A stretch of 64,000 nucleotides of DNA, taken from positions 21,839,001 to 21,903,000 of the forward strand of contig JAUCBN010000001.1 of the NCBI GenBank assembly GCA_035048815.1. Direction: 5' to 3'. The notes under the pieces are model-generated. The model was not told the origin of the DNA and did no database searches. It worked only from the letters and a program-made list of their open reading frames with translations. How positions within the stretch are numbered: position 1 is the stretch's first letter; each line of letters begins with the position of its first letter. The stretch is from Abelmoschus esculentus. Its lineage: Eukaryota > Streptophyta > Magnoliopsida > Malvales > Malvaceae. Below are positions 55,237-64,000 of this stretch, piece by piece. The translations under genes were made by a program, and so were the position numbers.

Positions 55237-56598
55237 ACTGAATTATACAACACTGCTATTTTGAGTGCAAGTGTACACATCGTCAAGTAATAAAATGATA
55301 AGTATATCGTGTATCGTCTCTACAGGCATTGATATACTTAATATGTCTTTCATCGTTCCCTTGCTCCTGAGAATAAAATAAAAACACAAATAAGATGGTT
55401 TGTTTTATCTAACTAAATAAGTAAATAAAAAAACATAAAATAAAGAGTTGTGAACGATTATAGAGAAAGCGGGTAGGATCTAGTTGTGTCAATTAGTGGA
55501 TTCAATTGATCTCCTTCTTGTCCAATGCAATCGCACAACACTGCTTCGATAGTACTACAGATACTGCCTCGGCAATGCTAATGCTCCTCTACCGCGACAA
55601 TCTCTTGCTCGTGGGCAGAAGTATCAAAGTTCAGCAAAGTGTCCGTATGTGCCTCCGCTCATCTCTGAGTCAAAGTACTGTTGATGCTCGGTCCTTGACG
55701 ATACCTCTCAGCGTAAACCAAAGCTGACCACCAACCAATCCAGCACTTCTTTTAGCTGCTAAAACTCTTAACCCATCTCTTAGTTCCTCCACAAGAGTAT
55801 AGGCCGAGTTAGTATTGCTGACACCGTACTTATCCCTTTCGTGAATCTACACCTCTCGATGCTAGATAAATAGATTACTTGCAAACTTCCCTCTCGGACT
55901 TGGATACAAGAACAAGGAATGGTAATAGGATAAGCAAACTCTGATTTTATTGCATAAGAACAAGAATCAATCTCCTCTCACTAATATCAACAACCTTCAC
56001 CTATCCCTAAGAAATTCAGAACATGTTATCGTGGAAGTATAATTCTTAGGGAGGAAGGGTTTTCTCTACAAATAGGCTCTCTTAGACAATGTGGCCAGCT
56101 AGTATATTTATAGTCTTAACCTAGGGTAAACCTTTCCTAAATAAACTTCAACTTGGAGTAGGGAACAAGTCTTCTTCAAGGATTCTGATATTTCCAAGTT
56201 TGTCGCCTTCTAGAAAAGGTTTCCCGCTTGGTCTTTGAATTGGGCTTTGAGCACGCTAGCCTGGTGCAATTGATGCGCTGTGTCTTCCAGAATATTCTTC
56301 ATATTTTTATCTTTTGATGCGCCTCCATTGTTGGTGCTGCCATACTGGATTCTGCCGCGGCCGGTCTTCTGCCTCGACCTCAATATAGCTTTTCTGCCGC
56401 TTCGGCTTTTGATATTCCTGCATGTACAAAAATTGTAATGATATCTGCATTCTCTATAAATATTAAATTTTTATGTGGTGATAACGGAATATCCAATATT
56501 TGAGCAAATAGTATATGATTCGGTTCAAGTTGGTGTATAATAGGTACATAAAGTACCATAAGAAGGGTAGTAAATTACTGCCTTTTAGGCACTCATCA
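55237..56598 (-). repeat. 5' LTR of B2 (type B)
   Basis: On the minus strand it starts TGATGAGTGCCTAAAAGGC at 56598. The left boundary is blurred by the deletion junction. Matches 48708-49553 plus 54540-55083. Confidence 0.8.
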
Positions 56599-56674
56599 GG
56601 GAGAATAGATGGAAACATAAGACCAAGAAAGAATAGAATTTGACAAATTGATGGTTTGCATTGCTTGAGGACAA

Positions 56675-57056
56675 ACAATAGTTCGAGTTTGGGGGTGTGA
56701 TAAGTCTTAACTCACTATCACTTTCTATACTTTTTCATGGTCATTAATCATCAATTCTACACCTACTTGCACCAATGCATATACTTAATATGATATATTT
56801 AGGATTGTGCCATTAAAGATAATATTTATAGAAAAGTCATACTTTACTGCATTTTCATATCTGTGCAGGAAAAAGTATTGCCACGACAGCAAACTACGGT
56901 CGAGGCAGAACCTAATGCCGAGACAGTAGAAGACAAGTAGCAATATGGCAGGCAAGCTGATGAGAAAAATAAGAAGAATGTTGCTGGACAAGAAGCCCAA
57001 GGATCGGACCTGGACAACATAAGGAAAGCTCAAAGACAAGGCCACGCGAGAAAGCC
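56675..57056 (+). repeat. Polypurine tract and truncated 3' LTR of E2
   Basis: The tract (GTTCGAGTTTGGGGGTG, to 56697) is followed by TGATAAGTCTTAACTCAC (LTR from 56698). The LTR stops at about 57056, after GCGAGAAAGCC, some 360 bp in. The next base belongs to the ORF2 leader of E1. Confidence 0.8.
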
Positions 57057-58541
57057 TACTTACCTTCTTGCAAATTTCAGTAACTCTTCAAGAAATTCTC
57101 CAAGAACATAAACTCTCACAACACTCACTCATGGCCACCTGCAAATGCTTAGCCCCAGCAACTGTTGAAGACCGATTCAACAGACTGCTCATTCTCAGTA
57201 ATTATGGGAGGAACAAGGGTTCCAACATTCAGATGAAGAAGATTATGGCATCGAACACTACTTGTTCGACAAGATAAAATATCAAGAATGAGAGATTTTC
57301 TACCTACAACCTCCTCAGGCCAATGCCACCATCGTGCGAGAATTATATACGTACGGGCCAAGCAAGGACTCTCTCTTTGTCCACTTCCGAGTTAGGCCTG
57401 TCACGCTCGATGCCGATACAATCAACGATTTCTACGACCTTGTTCCTATATGTGATGTTCATGCCGAATTTATGGAGGATATCACCACTCAAGACTACGA
57501 GCTAATAAAGGACGACCTCTGCTACAACAATACCCTATGGGAGACCGATGCCAACAAAGAATCTGTAGCAAGGAAAAGTTTGAAACACGAGGCCAAACTT
57601 TGGAACACCTTTATAAAGAGACGTCTTATCTCAACCTCCCATTATAGCACGATGGACTGAAGGAGATTGGTGTTCATACAATCGATCATCAACAAAAGGA
57701 GCATCAACATTGGAGAAATCATTTTGCGAGAAATTCATGAATGCGGTAAGAAGGATAAATGTCCTTTGTATTTCCCTTTTTTCTGCAGGTGTACCCACTA
57801 CCGAGATAGATAAATTCACACCCCAAAGAAAAGGATGGACCAGAGAATTTTGCCACAAGATCATGCAGATTACGTAGTAAGAACCAATCTAGGCAACTCC
57901 ATAGCAGTTCACTACAGATACTACTGCTGGGCCTAGTACATGGCTGACATGCCTGACACTATTGCTGGGGCCCAGCTCACTTGCTCAAATGATGCTCCAC
58001 AAGTTTCCAGATCAAGGGGTGTAGTTTCTAGAATTTCCAACCAACATGTTCGTGATAGTTGCACCCTACACAAAGACAACACCAACTCCAAGAGGACTAA
58101 GACCATTCTTTCCCACAGGCCCTCAGCAACAGTTTCACGCTGCTGGCCCATCTAGGGCAGTAAATTTTGCCGCAGCATCATCTGCCAACAGAAGACCTTC
58201 CAAGATGAGGGCAATCTTCAACACTCCCCCAAGATCCCTAATCATCATGGGCAATCTATCAGCTGAGATAGATGCTTATGTACATCAAAGCTCAGAAACT
58301 GCTAGGCCAGCAATTCACCATGCCGAGGCAGATCTAGAAAATGATGAAGGGACTGATATAATAGAGACCAAAGATGAAGAAGAAGAAGAGGTGAACGCTT
58401 CCATGCAATGAACAACACCCACAAGAGTCCATCCACCAAAACAAGCAAAGACTCAACCATCGCCATCACCAAGGAAGCAGCAACCAACAGCTAGATCAAG
58501 AAAATTAATTATCGAGGATAGTTCTTCGAAGTCCTTATAAA
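57057..58541 (+). pseudogene. ORF2 of E1: 'putative plant transposon protein'-like, broken
   Basis: Leader CTTCTTGCAAATTTCAG ends at 57080, and the ATG is at 57131 (MATCKCLAPATVEDRFNRLL), with frameshifts after it. Clear blocks: HYLFDKIKYQE-like sequence near 57245-57290, then in 57334-57660 GPSKDSLFVHFRVRPVTLDA, YELIKDDLCYNNTLWETD, SLKHEAKLWNTFIKRRLIST, then a stop; RSINIGEIILREIHECGKKD follows. The linker seen in E2 (with the QRYMEYQRDF block) is deleted around 57960. It ends RKLIIEDSSSKSL at 58541. The promoter-like region is lost at the junction with the E2 LTR. Confidence 0.7.
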
Positions 58542-59429
58542 TTTTTTGTTTCTTTTATAATTGCTTGTTTGTTTTTTATATTTTGTTGCCTACTGTTTGC
58601 CCCTGATTGAAGCATTGAGGACAATGCTTGGTTTGAGTTTGGGGGAGTAGAGTCACTTCCGAGGCAACCCACTACCGCGACCTTGCCATGAAAAGGGAGT
58701 TTTTAGTGATAAATTTTTATTTTTATGTCCACCATTTCACTTAAATTTGTTGCCTACACTTTTGCATTGCCTATCATCAGTATTGTTTTAGTTTATTCTT
58801 TTAAGACAATAGAAATCTTTCTCCTTACCATAGTTAGATTCTATTTTGAAGGCTTAATTCTAGGATACTTAAGGAGAAAAACTTAGAAGCTTACTATAAG
58901 GTTGAACTTAAAACACTTTTGGGACTTGTTTGGCTATAGTAATTCTTTTAATGAACTTAGGTGATAAAGACTTAGATCTTTGGAAAGGTGACTAGAGGTG
59001 CCTATAACCGGTTCTAGGAAATACACATCTTTATGCTAGAGGTTCCCGAAATTGGCTCTAGTATGTTTAAAAGAATAATAAAAAATAAAGAAATGAGAAG
59101 AAGAAAACATAATCCTTGAGGTGCCCGAAATTGGGTCAAGAAATTGTTGTTTTAAGAAGAGTACACTAAATCCAAGTCTATTTGTCTTGAACTTAGAGTT
59201 TATCTAAGAAGGCCCTTAATCAAACTTGTCCACAAAAACACACACACTTACAAAACCTTAAATTTTGTCTTCTAGGTACACCTTTAGGTAACCGAAAGGT
59301 TCAATCTAAAGAACAAACATAGTTATGATGGGGAGAATAGATGAAAACATAAGACCAAGAGAGAATAAAGTTTGACAAATTGATGGTTTGCATTGCTTGA
59401 AGACAAGCAATATTTCGAGTTTGGGGGTG
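58542..59429 (+). other. 3' untranslated region of E1 with two polypurine blocks and three short inverted repeats
   Basis: The first polypurine block (GGTTTGAGTTTGGGGGAG) lies at 58629-58646, after ORF2. The second (ATTTCGAGTTTGGGGGTG) ends at 59429, directly before the LTR. Inverted repeats are at 58992-59017, 59036-59061 and 59115-59140. Confidence 0.75.
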
Positions 59430-60411
59430 TGATAAGTGCTCAACTCACTATCACTTTCTACACTTTTCATGGGCACTAATCATCAATTCTACACCTATTT
59501 GGACCATTAGATATATTTAATATGATATATTTAGGGATTATTCTATTAAATATAATATTTATAGAAAATGCATACTTTACTGCATTTTTATGTCTGTGTA
59601 GGAAAAAGTATTGCCGCAACATCAAATTGAGGTCGAGGCAGGACCTGATGCCAAGGCAGCAGAGGAAAAGTAACAATATGGTAGGAAAACTAAGGAGAAA
59701 AATGAGGAGAACATTGTTGGACAAGATGCCCAAGGATCGTAGATGAATAGCACAAGAAAAGCCCAAAGACATGGCCACGCGGGAGAGAAGTTTGTAAGTC
59801 ATCCATTTATCTAATATTGGGAGAGTTAGATTCACGAAAGGAATAAGTACGGTGTTTCTGACATGGAACACTAACTCGACCTAGGAATAGGTTTAGAGTT
59901 TCAGCGGTTAATAAAAGTGTGTGATTGGATGGTGATTATAATTGATTCAAGCCGGGTGATATCATCAAGGACTAGTCATCAACACTACTTTGACTTAGGG
60001 AAGCAGAGTCATCTAAGGATACTTTGTCGAACTTTAGTAAAATCTTCCCAAGAGCAAGGGATTGTCACGGCAGGCGAGTATCTTCACTTTCAAGACAGTA
60101 ATCTGCAGTCCTGCCAAGGCAGTATTGTACAATTGCATTGGATAGAAACAAGTTGACCCAATCCACTATACAACATAACTGGATCTTGTCCATCTTCTTT
60201 ATTCAATTCTTCTATCTTTAATTAGTTTTAATTATTTAGATAAATCACAACCCCAATTCACTTGTGCTTTTGTTTTCTTAGCAGAGCAAGAAGATCAAAA
60301 GAAGCATATTAAGTATACCAATCCCTGAGGAGACGATACTTGATACTCATCACTTTATTACTTGGCGACGTATTCACTTGCACAAAAATTGTGCATATCT
60401 AGCACGCATTA
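59430..60411 (+). repeat. 3' LTR of E1 (type A) with internal deletion
   Basis: It starts TGATAAGTGCTCAACTCAC and ends CTAGCACGCATTA. About 340 bp are missing compared with 31190-32506: ATGGCCACGCGG joins directly to GAGAGAAGTTTGTAAGTC at about 59779. Confidence 0.85.
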
Positions 60412-61552
60412 GGAGGATTTGCCTAAGATTCAGACCGAGGCTCAGTAAGCCGAGGTTGATCAGCCGGTCCAGAGTGAGGGACCATATGTGTCTAGAGATA
60501 ATGAGATTGTCGGTTTGGACTCTGTGACGATGCAGAGGGAATTGCTCAGATATTTGCATCAGAATGAGGGTGCTAAGAAACCCATATCTATAGAATTTTT
60601 AGCTACTAGATGACTATGTTCAATGGTAAGACCGGTACAAATCCAGCTGATGCAAAGTACTGGCTAAAGAAGCTTCAGCGTCTTTTTGTGGAGATGAAGT
60701 ACCCTTCAGATAAAAGCTGAGGGAAACTATATCTTTGCTTCAGGGTGAAGCCCTGAACTGGTGGGAGGCAAAGGAGAGAGTGAATGCTTCGGATAAGATT
60801 TGTTGGGAGTTTTTTAGACAGGCTTTCAAGGATAGATATGTTGGACCCGAGTATCTGGCCAGTTCCAAGATGACTTCCTGAATCTGTAACAGAATGATAT
60901 ATCGGTGAGCGAAAACGAGATAGAGTTTTTGTGACTACTTTAGTATGCTCCGGGTATAGTTTCTACTAAGAAATAGAAATGTGATCATTTTCTTAAGGAC
61001 TCCGGGTACCATTGAAGATTATTGTTATCACTCACCATAACACAGAATATAAGATGATCACTTGGTGACAACCGAGCGTAATAAGAGCTTGAGGGTTCGC
61101 TGGAGTCCTAGGTTCAAGATAGAGGTAAATGATAGCCTGCGGCACCTGCTCAACATAGTTAGGGTTTTCAGTCTCGGAAGAGGGGCCGTGATGAGTTTGA
61201 GCCTCAGAGTTCTGTACGATCTAGACCAGCAATGTCAGTTGGTCCTGATGCTAGTGGTGTTAGATCCACTAGTACACGAGCCTTGCCTTAGTGTTCGTTT
61301 TGTAAGAAGTGACACTTAGGAGAGTATCGTATGCGGAGTGAAGCCTGATTCCATTGTGGGTCATATGATCACCGTCTCAAGGATTATCTAGTGGCACCAC
61401 AGTCTGGTTATACTCCGGGGCAATCTCAGGTATCGGTTCAGACTCCTGCTGGGGGAAGAGGTTAGGGTAGACTTGAAGCATCTGGTACTTGTAGTAGAGG
61501 CAGACCTTGTCAATTCAGAGGATCTACCAGATCAGGAGGATCTCAAACTGGG
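60412..61552 (+). pseudogene. Gag of element G, continuation
   Basis: Resumes after E1 with VDQPVQSEGPYVSRDNEIVG and LDSVTMQRELLRYLHQNEGA, then, with frameshifts, YPSDKS/LRETISLLQGEALNWW-like and CWEFFRQAFKDRYVGPEYLA-like sequence, typical of Tekay-type gag. Near 61285-61390 a double zinc-knuckle-like region reads CSFCKK..HLGE and CFHCGSYDHRLKDY, each with one Cys replaced. Many stops. Confidence 0.7.
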
Positions 61553-61839
61553 TTGATTTATATGACGAGGAGACATGAGGACTGGGATGAGCCAGACGTC
61601 ATTGCTGGTACTTGTTCTGTTCATGTTATTTCTTTCTTTGCTCTATTAGATAATGGGACTACACACTCCTATGTTTCTAACTCTGTATCTGGATACTTGA
61701 AAATTCCTGTAAAGGATGTGGGTAGCTCTGTTTCTGTATATAGTCCTGTAGGTAACCCTGTGGAGGTTACTAAAGTGTATAAAGATTGTCCTCTTGAGGT
61801 CCAAGGGGAACTCTTTCCTACTAATCTGATGGAGCTACC
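61553..61839 (+). pseudogene. Retropepsin-like protease start of element G
   Basis: An open stretch after gag: DVIAGTCSVHVISFFALLDN, then GTTHSYVSNSVSGYLKIPV. The active site D-S/T-G is changed to D-N-G. It is truncated by a minus-strand LTR fragment at 61840 after MELP, so no further pol is seen. Confidence 0.75.
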
Positions 61840-62508
61840 TGATGCATGCTAAAAGATGCACAATTAAGTGCTAGTGAACACGTCGTCAAGTAATAAAGTG
61901 ATAAGCATTTATCGAATATCGTCTTTACAGGGATTGATATACTTAATATGCTTCTTTTAGTCTTCTTGCTTCTATAAAAAAAAGTAAAAACACAATTTAG
62001 TTTGATATCGAATTAACTAATAAACTAAACTAACTAAGGTAATAAAAATATGAGAGAGAGAGAGAGTAGGATCCAGTTGTGTCGTATTGTAGATTCGATT
62101 GATTTACTTCTTGTTCAATTGCAATTGCACTACACTGCCTCGGTAGTACTGCAGATACTGTCTCGGCAGCGACAATATTCTCTGCCGTGATAATCCCTTC
62201 CTCTTGGGCAGATTTACCAAAGTTCGGCAAAGTTTCCTTGTATGGATTCGCTTATCCCTAAGTTGAAACATTGTTGAAGTTTAGTCCTTGATGATACCTC
62301 CCGACGTTAATCAATTATATCCAACAACCAATCCCACACTTCTTTTAGCCGCTAAAACTCTTAACCTATTCCTGGGCCGAGTTAGTATCCTCCAATTAAG
62401 TTGAATACAGCACTTACTCCGTTCGTGAGTCTAACTCTCCCCACTCTAGACCATTAGATTACTTACAAACTTCACTTCCGAACTTGGATGCAAGAACAAA
62501 GAATGACA
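61840..62508 (-). repeat. Type-A LTR fragment, minus strand
   Basis: The left edge TGATGCATGCTAAAAGATG corresponds to the 3' terminus of a minus-strand type-A LTR. About 670 bp match 20705-22040 in reverse (the part 21370-22040), then the similarity ends at about 62508. Confidence 0.75.
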
Positions 62509-62835
62509 CCCTTTTTAAAATCATTTTTCAATTATTTTCCAAACCCTAATTTTAAAATTCTATTTTCCTAAATTTTCAAACTTCCTTTTTTTATAAATTC
62601 TCAATTTTCATTTTTTAATCCCTAAAATTCCAATTTCTCAAAATTCCCCTTTTTGAAACCCTAAGTTTTTATTTTCAAATTATATTTCTAATTTCTCAAT
62701 TTTCAAATTAAACCCTAATCTTTTCATTTATTCTACTAGTGACCCTTTTTTTACCATACTTTTTACCTACACCTTTTTTAATACAATTATTATTATTTTC
62801 ATATTTTTAAATTTTTAAAAGGAGGGTTGCTACAG
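62509..62835 (+). repeat. LTR 3' end of a Tat/Ogre-like element
   Basis: A run of AAACCCTAATTTTAAAATTC- and AATTTTCAAA-type repeats, ending GGAGGGTTGCTACA. This resembles plant Ogre/Tat LTR ends. The 5' part of the LTR is missing. Confidence 0.5.
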
Positions 62836-63412
62836 TTGACGACTTCGCAGGGGACAAATTTTTAAAATAAGTCAAGACTTATTTTCAAAATACTGATTAA
62901 TTAATTTCGGAAGTTGCGAAGTAAAATGGTAATTAAATTATTTGTTTATTAATTCAAGGTTTCTTAAATATCATTCAAACACATCTCTTTAAGTGGGGGG
63001 AAATGCTGGTGCTTTTTTAAGTATATTGTTACTTCGTATGGGCCCTAGTAAGTACCTTTGGGGCTCGACTACCCTATGCTTTCGTGAGGATATTGTTCCT
63101 CCGTAGGGGAATAGCGAAAGGGTCCCCTAAATTGAACTCGATCAAGATGAGCCTATAATGGATGATGATAGGGGGTCATGCTACTCTTAGAAGAGGACAG
63201 CGAAGACAATCTAGTTACCTCGTAGAACTAAAACTACATTTAGAGAATTATTTAACCTACCCGATTAAAGCCATATGGTTGACCTAGGTTCTATTAGATG
63301 AGATATATAGGGTTGTTTTATCTCTTTTTTTGCTTGGATTTATGCTTTATCATTTTTGCATCAATATTTCATGAAGGTGTTGATCTAAGTGGTTTTTCCA
63401 ATTAGAGGCTTT
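62836..63412 (+). promoter_or_regulatory. Primer site and leader of the Tat/Ogre-like element
   Basis: TTGACGACTTCGCAGGGGA (62836-62854) is a decayed version of the TGGCGACTCTGCTGGGGA site complementary to tRNA-Arg used by Ogre/Tat elements. The following leader (to 63412) is non-coding and includes two similar units with CTTCGTATGGGCCC and CCTCCGTAGGGGAA. Confidence 0.5.
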
Positions 63413-64000
63413 TGATGAGTGTCTAAAAGGCAGTTATTTACTATCCTTCTTATGGTACTCTATGCACCTATTATACACCCACTTGAACCGAATCATATAC
63501 TCTTTGCTCAAATATTAGATATTCCGTTATCACTACATACAAAGATAATATTTATAGAGAATAAAGTTACTATTACAATTTCTATACATGTAGGAATATC
63601 CAAAGCTGAAGCGGCAGAAAAGCTATGTTGAGGCCGAGGTAGAAGACTGGCCGCGGCAGATTCCAGTGTGGCAGCCCCAACAATGGAGGCGCATTGAAAG
63701 ATAAAAATCTAGAGAATATTCGAGAAGAAACAGCGCATAAACTGGACCAGGCTAGCATGCTCAAAGCCCAATTCAAAGACCAAGCGAGAAACCCTTTCTA
63801 GAAGGCGGCAAACTTGGAAATATCAGAATCTTTGAGGAAGACTTGTTCCCTACTCCAAGTTGAAGTCTATTTAGGAAAGGTTTACCCTAGGTTAAGACTA
63901 TAAATATACTAGCGGCCACATTGTTAAGAGAGCCGATTTGTAGAGAAAATCCTTCCTCCCTAAGAGTTGTACTTTCACGATAACATGTTCTAAACTTCTT
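63413..64000 (+). repeat. Type-B LTR, running off the window end
   Basis: It starts TGATGAGTGTCTAAAAGGC and matches 28924-29520 and, in reverse, B1 and B2 LTRs. Whether it is a solo LTR or the start of a complete element cannot be told. Confidence 0.85.

Larger units (their letters stand above)
48708..56598 (-). mobile_element. Element B2: minus-strand type-B element, internal region almost deleted, host of element C LTRs
   Basis: The left edge TGATAGGCGTGG (48708) is the minus-strand end of the 3' LTR; the right edge ...ACTCATCA ends at 56598. Target sites are GAGAG (48703-48707) and GGGAG (56599-56603), one mismatch, inside the 3' region of E2. Between the two LTRs only about 150 bp of internal sequence remains (55084-55236). 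The 3' LTR (48708-55083) is expanded by inserted element C sequences. Confidence 0.8.
33704..57056 (+). mobile_element. Element E2: non-autonomous type-A element, host of B1 and B2
   Basis: 5' LTR 33704-35037, tRNA-Asp-type primer site, gag, protease, ORF2, 3' hairpin array, polypurine tract (56675-56697) and a truncated 3' LTR (56698-57056). The gag is interrupted by B1 (36002-44217) and the 3' untranslated region by B2 (48708-56598). After removing those, E2 has the same plan as B1 and F: gag-PR-ORF2 with no reverse transcriptase or integrase. Confidence 0.85.
31190..60411 (+). mobile_element. Element E1: non-autonomous type-A element, split and partly deleted
   Basis: 5' LTR 31190-32506, gag 32624-33703 interrupted by E2, then ORF2 and 3' region from 57057, and 3' LTR 59430-60411. 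Flanking 5-bp sites are AGAGG (31185-31189) and GGAGG (60412-60416), one mismatch apart. E1's gag C-terminus, protease and ORF2 promoter are missing at the 57056/57057 junction, where the 3' LTR of E2 also stops. Confidence 0.8.
27561..61839 (+). mobile_element. Element G: chromovirus-like Ty3/gypsy element, outermost layer of the nest, truncated
   Basis: 5' LTR 27561-30836, primer site 30842-30852, gag beginning at 31039. E1 is inserted at 31190-60411; gag resumes at 60412 and runs to a protease that is cut off at 61839 by a minus-strand LTR fragment. The rest of pol and the 3' LTR are not in the window. LTR termini TGTAACACC...GTGTTACA and a gag that starts MPPRGRTRLATGRGHGRG are typical of the Tekay/Del group. 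Confidence 0.8.

Overview
This window looks like plant nuclear DNA from a eudicot, probably a rosid. It is AT-rich and packed with nested LTR retrotransposons that use plant primer sites (tRNA-Asp-type and initiator-Met-tRNA-type). It holds one clear host gene, an intronless SUVH5/6-class histone H3K9 methyltransferase on the minus strand (13954-16965). A cluster of TATCGATA palindromes in one LTR is vaguely reminiscent of Malvales repeats, but I would not name a species. I see no bacterial-type genes, rRNA, tRNA genes or CRISPR arrays.

Layout. (1) 244-11836: a small Ty3/gypsy element D (605-bp LTRs, gag and protease only), split by a complete minus-strand element F (2803-10895, target duplication AGGAG). 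(2) 12350-12810: a fold-back MITE-like element. (3) 13954-16965: the SUVH gene with its flanks. (4) 18740-22700: a minus-strand chromovirus-like fragment whose LTR carries a solo LTR (20705-22040). (5) 22700-26770: a decayed minus-strand Ty1/copia element carrying a hAT-type MITE (25269-25812). (6) 27561-61839: one very large nest. Chromovirus-like element G holds E1; E1 holds E2; E2 holds a complete minus-strand element B1 (36002-44217) and a second minus-strand element B2 (48708-56598); B2 in turn holds LTRs of another chromovirus-like element C. (7) 61840-64000: fragments, namely a minus-strand type-A LTR, a Tat/Ogre-like LTR end with primer site, and the start of a type-B LTR.

The most interesting system is the family made of F, B1, E1 and E2. 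These elements have a tRNA-Asp-type primer site, gag, a retropepsin-like protease that ends at a homologous stop codon in B1 and E2, and a separate downstream ORF2 resembling the 'putative plant transposon protein' domain. None has reverse transcriptase, RNase H or integrase, so they look like a non-autonomous, probably Athila-related group. ORF2 is preceded in three copies by a TATA box and by AACGG motifs like plant MSA (MYB3R) sites. The 3' untranslated region carries 3-4 copies of a conserved short inverted repeat (CTAGAGGTGCC...GGCTCTAG). In E1, E2 and B1 this array is bracketed by two copies of the polypurine-tract block. These features recur in diverged copies and on both strands, which suggests function in the retroelement life cycle.

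Every retroelement gene here carries stops, frameshifts or truncations, so none is likely to be active as it stands. The solo LTRs, the LTR duplication at 49554-54539 and the internal deletions show repeated recombination-driven decay.
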